From positions 254,501 through 318,500 of the forward strand of contig JAZGTN010000017.1 of NCBI GenBank assembly GCA_037783415.1: a stretch of 64,000 nt of DNA, given 5' to 3'. Shown here one piece after another: positions 41,746-60,362 of the stretch. A model generated the notes under the pieces. That model was given only the letters and a program-made list of their open reading frames with translations. It ran no database searches and was not told the origin of the DNA. The DNA is from Leptasterias polaris (lineage: Eukaryota; Echinodermata; Asteroidea; Forcipulatida; Asteriidae). Numbering within the stretch: position 1 is the stretch's first letter; every line of letters begins with the position of its first letter. A program made the position numbers and the translations under genes.

Positions 41746-43030
41746 ATGGAATAATGAAGGGATGAATAAAGGAATTAAAGGATGATGGGAAGAATACAAG
41801 GGTAACGGGATGGATACAAGGATAAAGGGATGATTAAAGGGATGAAGGAGCGAAGGGATGAAGGAAGGCACAAACGAATGCATGAAGGGATGAAGATTAA
41901 GGTACTAAATGATAAAGGAAAGATGAGGCGAGGGTAACAATGAAAGGGTAAGGAATAAAGGAGTGAAGGATTGAAAGAAAAATGAAGGAATGAATGAAGG
42001 GGTGAATGTGATACAGGGATGAAGAAGCGAAGATAAAAAGGAAGGGGATGAAGGAGTTAAGAAATGAGAGAAAAATGAAGGAATAAATGAAGGGATAAAG
42101 ATGAAGGTACTAACGGATAAAGGAAAGAAGAAGAAAAAATCCTACTGTTGACTTGGAAAGCACTTCATGGTCTAGCCCCAGTGTATATACGTGACATGTT
42201 GAGTACATACCATCCTCGACCCAATCTGAGTTCATCAAACAAACTACTGTTGAACATTCCTAGATCGCATTCTTCATCAGGTGATAGAAGCTTTTCATGT
42301 GCACCAAAGCTATGGAATGATCTCCCCTATCAACTTCGAACACTTGACTCCTTATTGATCTTCAAAAGCCAGCTTAAGGCTCAGCTCTTCGAATCTGCTT
42401 ACATTTTAATATTCCACATGAAACTATGTTATTTATTTTGTCTTAAACTTCTCCTTCACTTTGCTAAGCGCCTCGGAATAGGCAATTAGATTGATGGCGC
42501 TCTACAAATGCCTGATGATTGATTGATTGAAGGTAACAATTAATGGGTAAGGAATAAAGGAGTGAAGGATTGAAAGAAAAATGAAGGAGTGAATGAAGGG
42601 ATAACGATGAAGGTACCAACGGATAAAGGAAAGAAGAAGCGAAGGTGAAAATGAATGGGTAAGGGATAAAGGAGTGAAGGGGTGAAAGAAGGAATGATGG
42701 AATGAATGAAGGGATGAAGATGAAGGTACTAACTGATAAAAGAAAGAAGAGGCGAAGGTAACAAAGAAACTGTAAGGGATGAAGGAGTGAAGGCATGAAG
42801 GAACGAATGTAGGATTGAATGAAGGGATGAAGATGGATGTACTAATTGATAAAGGAAAGAAGAAGCGAAGGTTAACAGGAAAGGGTAAGGAAAACAGGAG
42901 TGAAGGATTGAAAGATAAATTAAGGAATGCATGAAGGGATGCAGATTAAGGTACTAAAGGATAAAGAAAAGAAGAGGCATGGATAAAAAAGAACGGCTAT
43001 GAGATGAAGGAATGAAGGGTTGATTGAATG
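41746..43030 (+). repeat. GA-rich minisatellite with ~115-bp higher-order period
   Basis: Short GGGATGAA/GAAGGAATGAA units form a longer unit of about 112-117 bp marked by GATGAAGGTACTAA and GATAAAGGAAAGAAG at about 41893, 42092, 42603, 42719, 42830 and 42946. A LINE 3' end splits one unit (see 42134-42529). Minus-strand frames through it are artefacts. Confidence 0.88.
42134..42529 (+). pseudogene. LINE C-terminal fragment inserted in the minisatellite
   Basis: The frame encodes LTWKALHGLAPVYIRDML, then SSGDRSFSCAPKLWNDLP and FKSQLKAQLFES, the C-terminal tail of a CR1/L2-type ORF2. The 3' end is GCGCTCTACAAATGCC followed by (TGAT)n. The minisatellite unit breaks at GGAAAGAAGAAG and resumes with GAAGGTAACAAT, so this is a recent severely 5'-truncated insertion. 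Confidence 0.88.
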
Positions 43031-43150
43031 GCAGTTAGCATGAAATCTGGAATTGATGTATGTACAGCATTTAATCAGATGTTTTTGTTTGTTTTGCTGT
43101 CGGTTTTTTCGAAACGAGTTGAGGCAGGGACAAACCTTTGCTATTGGTAT

Positions 43151-43531
43151 TTAAAGGGAATGTATACGCTTGGTAATCACTCTTAAAATTGTTGGCACTA
43201 AAAACGTACTGTTTTGAAGCCTACAGCAGCGTTTGATAGTAAAAAGCAATTTGGAAAAACAATTCACTTCGAAGTAATCTACTTATGTAAAAAGATATCA
43301 GTTTCTACCAATTTGCATCTGAGAAGCGTTTCTGACAGAAACGTTTCTCAAATTGTGTATTCCTACGAAGGATTGCTCTTCCTGCGTGATGGACAATTGC
43401 TAATTGCAAAAAAAACGCGACCACCTTTTGATATAAAACTTTCACAGGTTAGTTTTATTGTATATATCTAGGCCTACATGTGTATAGGATTAAAACAATT
43501 GAACAGCCCCAAAAGGTATACTTTGCCCTTA
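43151..43531 (+). mobile_element. MITE-like element, relative of 851-1382
   Basis: The ends TTAAAGGGAATGTATACGC and GGTATACTTTGCCCTT are imperfectly inverted. The core has the GAGAAGCGTTTCTGACAG and TTTCACAGG blocks shared with the element near the window start. Its frame (43214-43471) is probably not a protein. Confidence 0.65.
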
Positions 43532-43584
43532 TCTCTTGAAAAGATAGACCCGGAAGAGAGTCCAGATATAATACAAAACACAAT

Positions 43585-43690
43585 TCGGGTCAGTGTGACT
43601 CAATTTTGGGGTCTGAGTAACACAAATATTGTTTACTGACCCCAGTTTCAGTCACCTGAATCCTAAAACGGATCACACTGACCCGGATGG
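43585..43690. mobile_element. Short foldback with GGGTCAGTGTGA ends
   Basis: ATTCGGGTCAGTGTGACTC at the left is mirrored by ATCACACTGACCCGGAT at the right, with GGGGTC/GACCCC inside. It is about 105 bp. The region to about 44020 shows nothing else. Confidence 0.7.
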
Positions 43691-44024
43691 GTATGTTCCA
43701 CGACCCCCCCTCCGGGTCAATTCTGACACTGCTATTCAATTTTTTTTTTTTGAATTAGAGGGCCTTGTTTAGATTTCGCAAATCCAAACAGAAACAGAGT
43801 GTTAGATGAAATGTTTAAGCTTACAAATTAGTAAAATTCATCTTTCAGTAAAAACTACCAAACCAATAGTATTCAGACAGAAGACGATGCATCACTCTAA
43901 CTTTAGTTAGTACAAGCAGTAATAACCACTATAAGTGTGAAATGCTTACGTTTTTGGAAGAATGAACTGATGTACATGAGGTAGCTTTATGAACTAAAAC
44001 ATGATTTTAATTTAAAACAATTTT

Positions 44025-44400
44025 GATTTTCCCTGTCATTTTCGGCAAAAAAATATTAAATTTCTTGAACACGCTTTTAAATTCAAGCATATTTCCCTAA
44101 TTCTATCAAACTACGGTTTCTTTTTAGCTTATATCTTATTTAAATCATTTTTTTCGTTCACACTTGAATTTGTTCTTCTCATTGAGGTTCTGTTCAGTCA
44201 CAGTATTTAATGTATAGACAATCAAGGCTACATTTTCATTTGATGAAAACGATTGGTTGCTGCTGGCTTTTGCAAACAATGAATGATCCTTGCGACCTTA
44301 TGATTCTTAATGCTCTTATTTAATCAGTGAATGCTAAATTATTGAAAATGTTTCAGGTGTTAAATTGAATAAGTTTTTGTTAAAAGTTGCCTGGAACCTA
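44025..44400 (+). mobile_element. Foldback family F, partial copy
   Basis: It carries the CAAACTACGGTTTCTTTTTAG block and the phrase CAGTGAATGCTAAATTATTG that mark family F (see 45424 and 54418). It is shorter and more diverged than the other copies. From 44400 to 45423 nothing is recognisable. Confidence 0.55.
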
Positions 44401-45423
44401 TTATTACGTTTTTGATTTACCAATGGAACCACCTGATTTGAAATTGATATACAACTATAAATAACGAACACTGTGGCGTGCTTTTCAGAGGGTTCGATTA
44501 TGAATGGGCATGCGACATGTTTGTTTTGTTTTGTTTTTGAGTTTTTTTATTAAATGGGATTGGAGTTTTAAAAAAATTTCAAAATTATTTGTCAGACAAG
44601 AAATGATGAACCTACACCTCAACGTTTCAATCAGCATGCTCATCAACCTGTAATTCCACGGACATAATGTTTATGCCCCGAAACTCAACCCATTTATTGT
44701 GAAATACGTCACTATGAGGATTGTCATGCATTACATGTTCTTCCTTCTAATCCTTCCAATGCTTTTAGACCTATAGTTGTATCTATGTGAACACTGACCC
44801 AAAAGCACTCGACCCTTATTTGGGTTTCTTTTGGGGGAGAACAAATGTAATGACGATTTAAAAAAAATATATATATATATATTGCAAACCGGTTTTAAGT
44901 ATTATCTATCCTTAAACCGTCACACAGCAGTTCGTCAGTTCTGTTAACGTTATGCACAACTTTTGTTCTGCAAAAATGCACACAAAAAACCTAGGCATCT
45001 TTCGCCTCAATAATTCATAATTTTGTAATTTGCAATGATAATGGTATATTTTATGTATGCTTCAACTTAGATAATTCCTAAAAGCATCAAAACAGAGTCT
45101 CTCCATTAGCAGGCTAATATAAATTGCATACATTTAGAGCCTTCCCTTTTAAAATTTGAATCTTTAATGGTGGCCTTGACCACACTCCATATGTCATAAA
45201 CACCCTACAAATACTTAAGTGTGTTAGTGTGTATTTTACTGAAAAACTGTTTGGATATGGTTTTGAACCTATTCGTTTAACATTCATTTTTATAATTCCG
45301 TTCATTTGTAAAGAAGCAAATATTGTGAGATTAACCTCTGAGCTTTAATTTTATGTAGGTTATTGGAACACGGGAGTATCTTTTGAAAACGAGAAACTAC
45401 CTCATCATCCAGGATATTTTTTC

Positions 45424-46628
45424 TAGATTTTCCTTTTCAATTTCAGCAAAATTTCATCAAATTTCATTCACACGAATTCGAATTCCAGCATTTTCCCCTA
45501 AACCTCTTAACTATGGTTTCTTTTTAGCTTTTGCTTCCAATTTCTTTAACGTCCATGAATGATTTCTTGTTCTTTTCCAGTTAAAGTATTTCACCCTTTG
45601 TGCGTTCAAATTTAACACGAGTTTTGACCCACACCGAGTAAGCAGCCTCTAGCTCTAATACTTGCGCTTGCGTTGTTTTTTAGAGATTGTTTTCGTGATG
45701 TTTACATTTAATTTAAATATTGTATTTCGTCTAAACTGCACTAACTATTCATTTTGCTTGCAATTAAAGTCTCTACCCGCTATTTGCATGTAGAAGACTG
45801 CAAAGTAAACGTTTGCAAGTTACGGTCATAATTTTGAAATGAAAACCAAATACTTTGCTAAAACCTTGAGATTGTTTGCCCTGTGGTGTTTTTGTCGTCT
45901 TCTTTATTCCTGATAAAAATTGGAGTAGATCTTTTGATGCCATGAGTGTCTGCTATATTGTAGGTAAACAAGGTTAGGAGGCTGACGTTTCTACCTTAAT
46001 AGCAGAGTCTTTCTCTAAAGCTAAACATTTAGCCTTCGATAAAGACTCTGCTAAGGGTAGAAACGTCAGTCCATTAACTATTGTTTGCACTTATACCATA
46101 GGTCCTTTTGGTTAGTAAGCAGTTTGCAACAGCTAATTCTATTTTCTAATTGTAGTCAGCCTGGTTGTTCCCGAATGCTCAATCAGCCTCTAATACCTAA
46201 ATTATACACTCTTCTGTACTGACCACGCGCAGCCATGTTTTTGATCAAAGTCGCTTATACTTGTAGCAACTACTTCTCCTTGGAATATCTAACCTTATAA
46301 AGGCAACTGCGAATCAGAAAACACATAACGTAGAAACAAAATTGAGTGCAAATATTTAAAAAAATGTTTCTTGCTCATTGATAAAATTGAATGGTTGACA
46401 AGCCCCTTGCTGCCTCTTATTCAACCAGTAAACTCTCTCGTAAAGTTTTAGATTGAAATTCACGCATAGTGAATTTCAGTCTAAAATAGTGAATGCTAAA
46501 CTAGTGAAATTGAATTACTCCATCTGACTGTTAAATGCTGATGCAATGGAACATGCATGTTCAAACAAACTTGACAAAGTCAGGTAATAAAATAAATACA
46601 TTTTTCTTTAAATTGACCGGGAAAACCT
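45424..46628 (+). mobile_element. Foldback family F, copy 5' of FREP-2
   Basis: The left end has TTTCAATTTCAGCAAAATTT and ACTATGGTTTCTTTTTAGC. The right part has AAATTGAATGGTTGAC and AGTGAATGCTAAACTAGTG, and the right end is GACCGGGAAAACCT. It is an inverted relative of 54418-55826. An ATG at 45839 opens a 24-codon frame beginning MKTKYFAKTLRLFAL, matching the longer frame in the other copy. It ends about 330 bp before the FREP-2 start. Confidence 0.75.
45982..46070. repeat. Hairpin inside foldback copy
   Basis: The arms GACGTTTCTACC and AGCAGAGTCTTT pair with AAAGACTCTGCT and GGTAGAAACGTC around a loop of about 30 nt that itself contains AAGCTAAA and TTTAGCCTT. It could be a separate insertion. 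Confidence 0.8.
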
Positions 46629-46957
46629 GTATTTATTTATTTATTTATTTATTTTCATTTACCGGTAGAAGACACCATAAAATAAAAAATACGCGGTTGG
46701 TTCTAAGTCACTATTCGTTCGAAGGACGTAGTTCCACTGTAAGCCACGCCCACTTTATACAAACTCGCTCTACTACCAGAATCCCATTGAGCTAGTAGTA
46801 TTTATTTGCTGTACTATGAATGCATTAAGATGGGCTGTCATTGCTGAAACTGACAGAGAAAACCCGTATTAGCCTATTCAAACTTTTCTTGACTTTGTAA
46901 ACAAATAATATACCCCACGATATGTATTTATAATTTCAGTTTCCCTGTATGTGAGTG
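46629..46957 (+). promoter_or_regulatory. Upstream region of FREP-2
   Basis: It holds an (ATTT)n run, and ATTTATAATTTCAG near 46925 that could be either a TATA-like element or a splice acceptor of a non-coding first exon. No firm promoter motif. Confidence 0.25.
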
Positions 46958-54144
<7,187 letters not shown>

Positions 54145-54417
54145 TATAACAATACGATTTTACAATGACAGCTAATTGACATCTCCACCCGAAAAAGTGG
54201 GGGCTCGTGGGTTCAAATCCCACCCGAGTTGTTTGCCTGTGGAACTTGTTCACAGTACTCAAAACAGTACTGAATATACAGCCCTTTTCACACATCATTG
54301 TATGAGTAAAAACACAAATAAGTCAACTGGGTGCCTACAATTTGAATTGAAAAAGAGTTCATTGACACAAGTGTTAACTGCAACGATTAAAAGACGAAGA
54401 AAATGTGAAGTTAATAT

Positions 54418-55826
54418 AGGTTTTCCCGGCCAATTTCAACAAAAATCCATTCATTTTAACTCCTGGCTCATTCAATTTCGTTTGAAAACGAATGCTCCGT
54501 TGACGCAGCATTCAACAGTTTAAAGGAGTCATTCAATTTCACCAGTTTAGCATTCACTGGTCAAATAAGATCATTCAATTTCATCAGACCGCAAGACTCA
54601 TTCAATTTCGTAAAAGCCAGCGGCAAGAGGTGGTCAACCATTCAATTTCATTAATGGGCAATCTTTTTCAAAATGTTTGCATTCAAATTCAAATTCTATG
54701 CTATATGCCTTCTGATTCGTAGCTGCCTGTAATAAAGGCAAATGTTTTTAGGGAAAACTCATTTCTACACTAGTTTCGCGTTATCTCCAAATATAGGCCT
54801 AAGCGATTTTGAATGAAAAGGTGGCTGCCCGTGGTCGGTACAGAGTAGTGAATAATGTTAACAGGGAGACACTGATTGAAGCATTCGAGAATAACCAGGC
54901 ATGACTAGGCCCACCTACAACTAGCATGGTGACTCTTGGCATAATCATAACCAAACTTACATGCCGAGATGTCTGGCACGTCAGATCATTGAAGGTTAAA
55001 GAAACCAACTTCAGATAAAAATAAACGAATAGAAGAAATGTATATCAAACACACGAAGAAAGAGACTTGTGAACAAAATCCACAAGAAAACAAAAAGATT
55101 AATTTATCTTTAGATTTTATAACGACCCCTTATCATTTTAAGCTTTTGTTTCCTTTAAAACATTTGTTAACTTCAAATTTAACATGGTCCGGGCATTAGC
55201 AGAAAACAAAGACAAGAACATAAATACCAGGGCAAAAAATCTCAAGACTTTCGCAAAAGAGTTAGTTTTCATTTTAAAGTTATTGGGTACAGGTTTTAAC
55301 TTCGAAGTGTATAACAAAGCAAAAGGAACAGCGGACTGTTTCAATAACGAAAAACAAACGGTACAATAAAACAAGTAAAATACATGGAAACACCTCTTAC
55401 AAAGGACATCTTATGTGCCAGAAAGGGGCTATAATTTTCAGCTTACTCGTAAAGCCATAACTCATGTTTAATTTGAATGCAAAGAAGTTGAAATTCGTTG
55501 CCCATAAACGAAAAAGAAAACGCAAACTAGCAACAAAACCATGTTCGCTTCAATGAGTCTTAATTTGAATGCATCAATTGTGAATACGTAGTAGAAATTT
55601 AACTTAAGAATGGTCAAAGTGTAGTCTTGAATGCCTATAAACGAAATAGAATGACCGAAGCGAATCTGAACGAGAAAAACGAAATCATGTGTGCATAAAA
55701 ACGAAATTGAATGCATTTAGAGCTAAAAAGAAACCCTAGTTTGAGAGGATTAGGGGAAAATGCGTGAATTTGAATGCATGTTAATGAAATTGAATGAATT
55801 TTTGCTGAAATTGGCCGGGAAAACCT
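54418..55826 (-). mobile_element. Foldback family F, copy 3' of FREP-2
   Basis: The ends AGGTTTTCCCGGCCAATTTC and GAAATTGGCCGGGAAAACCT are inverted and near perfect. The arms contain many copies of a CATTCAATTTCG-type motif (54447-54665) and its complement (55440-55800). The centre carries a 44-codon frame on the minus strand. It is inverted relative to the copy at 45424-46628. Confidence 0.85.
55138..55272 (-). CDS. 44-aa signal-peptide-like frame inside foldback family F
   Basis: Starting at the ATG at 55272 it reads MKTNSFAKVLRFFALVF, then MFLSLFSANAR, a textbook signal peptide with likely cleavage after ANA, followed by 17 residues (TMLNLKLTNVLKETKA region) and a stop. The other copy keeps MKTxxFAKxLRxFAL before a stop. 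It may be a captured host first exon or a decayed small secreted ORF. No splice donor was confirmed. Confidence 0.3.
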   Translation of the reverse strand: MKTNSFAKVLRFFALVFMFLSLFSANARTMLNLKLTNVLKETKA

Positions 55827-56212
55827 ATAATAAGATGTTCGCAGAACTGGCTTGCTCTTTCGAAGGGCAGACCCATTTAAATTATATTACGTAACAAAAT
55901 TACAGCAATTGTCAAATACTTGGTGTTATTACATAACCCTTGCCTAGTAACCCTTGCCTAGAAAGGTTTGAGCTGAAAGTGAACATTTATAAGTACACCT
56001 CTTACTTGCAGTTTCAGTATTAAATTAATATGTTTTTAGACCACAATTTAAGTTCCTCCGGAGCTCTGGAAATACCACCCGACTTGTTCGAGACAAAACT
56101 ATTTCGGGAAAACAACATCCTGAAGATTTCCTAACAATAGTTATGTCCTGTCATCAAACCTTTAGGATGTTTAAATCCTTTAGTCAACCTTTAGTCAATT
56201 TGCCGTGTTAAT

Positions 56213-56485
56213 CACGCATGCGTGATCTGTGTTTCACTCGAACGTGTTTGGTGGATTGATTCGACAATATTGTCAACCAACATGGCGACGACATATCGAA
56301 GAGAATTACAATATGTTGGCCCAAAACGCCATCTTGACGAGTAACGTATTTTCGTTAGTTGACTAGAGAAACAGTGCTCCGGAGCTAAATTGTTCCAGTT
56401 AGACTAGCTAGTTGAACCAGGCAGAGTGACATCTAGATGAACTATGGTTAAGTCTAGTCGACTAGTCTAGTCAGCCAGCCTAACT
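56213..56485 (+). repeat. Dispersed repeat, copy B of 9172-9436
   Basis: Same orientation and order of blocks as the copy at 9172, with more substitutions. It includes ATGGCGACGACATATCGAAG and TCTAGTCGACTAG. Confidence 0.8.
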
Positions 56486-56549
56486 TTCTCCAAGTTGTTG
56501 GCTATGACGTTTCCAGGAGTCCATAATTTTCCTTCGCGTCGATAAGCAT

Positions 56550-56705
56550 GCAGTGGCGTATAGCCAATAAAATCAATAAATAAGAAGAAAAAACAGGTTA
56601 TTTCCACCCTAAAGTTTGTCTTTACCCCCCCCCCCCCCCCCCTTCGGCACTTACCCATCTCATCTTACGCCGAATTAAAAATGCCTGCTGGTTACGCCTC
56701 TGAAG
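56550..56705. mobile_element. Short element with CAGTGGCGTA ends
   Basis: GCAGTGGCGTATAGCC at 56551 and GGTTACGCCTCTGAAG at 56690 are inverted, enclosing a poly-C run. It is related by its ends to 49815-50810. Confidence 0.6.
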
Positions 56706-56860
56706 TAAAATCATTGGGGTACGTACCTGTTAAACAGCTACTTTAGCAATTGTAACGGGATTGCTAATTAAACTTGTTTATAATGTGTTTGTTTCTCATT
56801 TAAATGTAATTTTGATATATTTTGAACACTATTTGTTTTTACTACTAGCTAGAAACACTT

Positions 56861-57146
56861 CTGTCGTTGGCGGCGTGCGTCAAAGTTGCAATAGTTTGAC
56901 TTCATCTGTGGGATGTTGCTTTGTTATACTTCCATAGAGCAAGGAAGCGGCTATACAAAACGATACACATATAACGTAACTTGAGTGATGACGTAAAATG
57001 GCTTTTACAAATCTTTCCGAAAAGCACCGGAGAAGGGTATTCAAAGTGATTGATTTTTACACAAGTGTTTAATCTCATCTGAACTCAATTGATTGGAAAC
57101 ATTATTTTTACATAAATCTCAGCAAAGATCATTTGTTGCAATTTTC
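56861..57146 (-). repeat. Dispersed repeat, copy B2 of 23095-23412
   Basis: Reverse-complement relative of the repeat in FREP-1 intron 5, starting AAACACTTCTGTCGTTGGC and ending in CAGCAAAGATCATTTGTTGC. Non-coding. Confidence 0.75.
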
Positions 57147-57331
57147 GCTCCAGTAGGTCTTTAAGTGTGTTTGAGATAGTTTAGTTTGGAGGTTTTCTGG
57201 TTTCCCGGTGCAAACATTGCAAATAGAAAATACCACGTGACATTCTCCATAACAATCAATTGCAGGTGACGATATTTCCATGAAGCATTAGTAGTGTATT
57301 ATTTCGTAAGGGTCTTGTTACAGTCTCTCTA

Positions 57332-59337
57332 TTAAAGGGACACACCGGTTACCTGTTTACGTAATTTAGTCATGTAGAATCAAAGACAATTATTTCTAGA
57401 TGGTTTTAAAAAAAATATACAAAAATATAGCGTAATTAACGAGAAATGACCGAAACAAACAAAAGCGGTCAAAGGTCACCGTATACGCTTTACCAGCCGT
57501 TGCAAGTGTCAAATTTACGGAAAACATATTGTGCAATATTGCGAGTAGACTGGTGCTCTGTTTATGTATGTGTTTTACTACGACAAGGCATGTGGATCCA
57601 GTCCACGTTATCCATCTGAAAGTGTGTAAAACAACAGACACGGAAACCAGTCAACTCGCCCCCAGCAAACTCGCCAATTACAAAGTCACCAACTACAAAG
57701 TCGCCCCCTCACACACAAACTCGTCCCCTCTCAAAGTCGCCCCTCACAAAGGAATGTAACAAATTGGTGTGATTGGACTCCAGTTCAGGGGAACGAAAGC
57801 TATCTTGAGGGAACACAAGCTTTCTTGAGGGATCTGGGGAACAAAATCTCATTGCGAGAGAAGAACGAAAGCGTATTTTGGGTGAACAAAAGTATATTTC
57901 GGGCAAAAAATTCAAAGTCGTATTTTGAGGAATCGAAAGCTTTTTTTTAGGGTACGAAATCTCCTTTCGAGGGAAAGAAATTTAAGCATATTTTAGGGAA
58001 GGAAAGTATATTTCTTGCGAACAAAATCTCATTGCGAGAGAACGAAAGCGTATTTTGGGTGAACAAAAGTATATTTCGGGCCAAAAATTCAAAGTCGTTT
58101 TTTGAGGAATCGAAAGCTTTTTTTTTAGGGTACGAAATCTCCTTTCGAGGGAAAGAAAGCATATTTTAGGGAAGGAAAGTATATTTCTTGCGAACAAAAT
58201 CATATTTCGAGGAAACGAATGCGTATCTTCAGGGAACGAAAGCGTATTTCTTGGGAACTTAATTGTAGTTGGGGGAAAGGAAACGTGTTCAAGGGAACGA
58301 GAACCTATTTTCTAGAAATAATCTATTTCGTTACCTAGAAAAACACACTGCGTTCACAAAATGAAAAATAATATTTTGTGACACAAAATTATATTTTCAT
58401 AGAATTTAATAATATTTTGAGGAAACGAAATGATTTTGTTGTAATAGAATGCAATAGAAATTTCGATTGATTTTTTTTTTTTTTTTTCACCTTTCATTTT
58501 TTAATTTCTTTTTCGTCCCGTCAGGGGCTCCGTTTTAGTTTTTTTGTTTTTTGGGGGCTCGTTTTTTGGAATTGTTTGTCACAAATTTTGTTTAAACTAA
58601 TTGTACCGTCAATATAAAAGTGGTTTTGCTATGTATTGACATAAATCTTATTTAATTACCAAGAAATTCGGTACAAATCGGGTCAGGGAACGTACACAGA
58701 ACATTGAAAAGTTGCAATTTTGAAACAACGGATGCGATTAGCGAGGTGTACGGACTAGCAAACCCGCAATAACAACGTAGTTGGTGGTCTGGCTCCCCAC
58801 CCCTCCCACATGTTCGTGAGCTTCCAGGTACAGCTATCTCCTGGCTAGTGGGTTTACGTCGCGCATAGCACGGCCGAGATACTCTGCTCGCAAGAGACAC
58901 GACTGCCCCTGTGTTACGTGTGTAGTCCCCACGCTGTGCACTGTAAGACACGCATGGTTGCTCGGACTCTCTGAAATAAAATCTTACGTTCGACTTTTGT
59001 GTATTATTTACAACTTGTATCCATAATTTGAATAAGTATTTTTGTGTGTCAAATACTCCTGAATTCTTGTTAAAAAACAGAGTTGAATTCGGTGCAGTAA
59101 TTAATTTTTATACGACTGGAAGTAAAACTAACTCCGAAGATCACGAGGGTTATCCGAACCAAAAAAGTGGTTCGGATAACCCATGTGACCTTCGTTTTTT
59201 GAAAAATGCTCAATAACGACCAAAATTGATGGTTTCTTTTAGGAACCGTTCTTCTCCATTCCTGGAAGACCTTTGGAGTCATGTTTTAGTCTATTTTGTA
59301 GCCAAAATAGCCCAACGAAGCTGGTGTGTCCCTTTAA
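57332..59337. mobile_element. 2-kb element with TTAAAGGGACACACCGG ends
   Basis: TTAAAGGGACACACCGG is mirrored by GCTGGTGTGTCCCTTTAA. The termini could include a TTAA target. The interior is composite: TTTCGAGG/GGAACGAAAG repeats at 57770-58450, an A/T-rich stretch, a GC-richer block at 58650-58970, and a hairpin around GTTATCCGAACC/GGTTCGGATAAC near 59150. No transposase seen. Confidence 0.65.
57770..58450. repeat. GGGAACGAAAGCGTATTTT repeats
   Basis: A degenerate array of about 25-30 bp units (GGGAACGAAAG, TATTTCGGGC and variants) with a larger internal duplication of about 180 bp (57845-57975 versus 58030-58160). It is related to the units in the MITE at 13404. The following CGTCAGGGGCTCCGTT matches one end of that MITE. 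Confidence 0.8.
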
Positions 59338-59360
59338 TATGACTTGTCCTCTATAATTAA

Positions 59361-60362
59361 GCCTTTTCGCAATCTCAGCGCGAAATGCATTGTGGTACTT
59401 TGGTCATAGGTCATTGGAGATAAACAAACAGCGTTGCCCCTAGCTACTCGTACTAGCGTGCACATTGTGAATAGCCAAATCGCGTAATATTGACCTGATA
59501 GTATCGCTGAAAATGAAGTTTTTTCGCCGTTTTTTCACTCAATGGTGCATAGAAATGCATCTGAACTTACTTTCGAAGAGATTAGACTTTGGAATGAGGA
59601 TGCTTTGAAGGATTTTCTTGGCAAACTGGAAATTACTGTTGGGCCCCAAATACAAAAAAAAACCATGACAATTGGGGGGGGGGGGGGGGTACATTTACTA
59701 GTTGGCCCTTGAAAAAGTAAATTTGTGCATGAATGAAATTTTGATGGCCCAAAGTGGTGGCATTGGGCAAGCGAGCTTATTATAAACATATTAAAAACGA
59801 GTGTGCTAATAGACTTGAAATGTTGCCTGTCATGTTTAACTATATTTGCAGTATTACGTTGTTTTTTAACATTTTTACTCATGGTAAACACTTGGTAAAT
59901 ACATTTCAAATTTTCAGAAATTCATATCATTTATTGTAACATTTTCACAACTCTGTTCCTTTTTTTGCCAAACATACAACGTATCAAGCATTATGTACAT
60001 GTAGTGCAATATTTGGTAAAATTTATTGTTTGCATATAATGTTTAGATACAGTTAACTTGCAGCTGTTTGAAATAGTGCAGACCATATATTTTGAAATAT
60101 TTCTTGTTTTTTGCAATAGTAAATTGGTGACATTGTAATGATGTCAAGTGCTATTATTTTAGAACTAGGTAAGTAGCTGTCTCTCCGACATGAGCAAACC
60201 GATATCTTGATTTCATACACATTAAGTCTTGTTTATATTTACTTTCTTCCCCAACAATATCACTCATTACTAGCCGTCGTTACGCGATGCCGCGTATTGT
60301 TTATCTCCAGAAACTCGTCGGCAGGCAATTCCCGCGCATTCGCACTGAGATTGCGAAAAGGC
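59361..60362. mobile_element. 1-kb element with GCCTTTTCGCAATCTCAG ends and a SAP-like remnant
   Basis: GCCTTTTCGCAATCTCAG at the left and CTGAGATTGCGAAAAGGC at the right are perfect inverted ends, and similarity continues inward for about 90 bp (GGAGATAAACAA). A + strand frame at about 59545-59640 encodes LTFEEIRLWNEDALKDFLGK, which resembles the start of a SAP-type DNA-binding motif. The rest is decayed. It reads as an internally deleted DNA transposon. Confidence 0.65.

Noticed and set aside
42464..42932. Minus-strand Ser/Leu/Phe-rich frames that look like membrane proteins
   Set aside because: They are the complement of the GA-rich minisatellite. The hydrophobicity is a composition artefact.
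54190..54232. tRNA-like arm with GGGTTCAAATCCC loop just after FREP-2
   Set aside because: Only the T-arm (GTGGG/CCCAC stem) is present. No matching acceptor stem, D-arm or anticodon arm lies upstream, so it is at most a tRNA-derived fragment.
58652..58951. 99-aa Cys/Arg-rich minus-strand frame
   Set aside because: It lies in the GC-richer block of the 2-kb inverted-end element and has no recognisable motif; best treated as repeat sequence.
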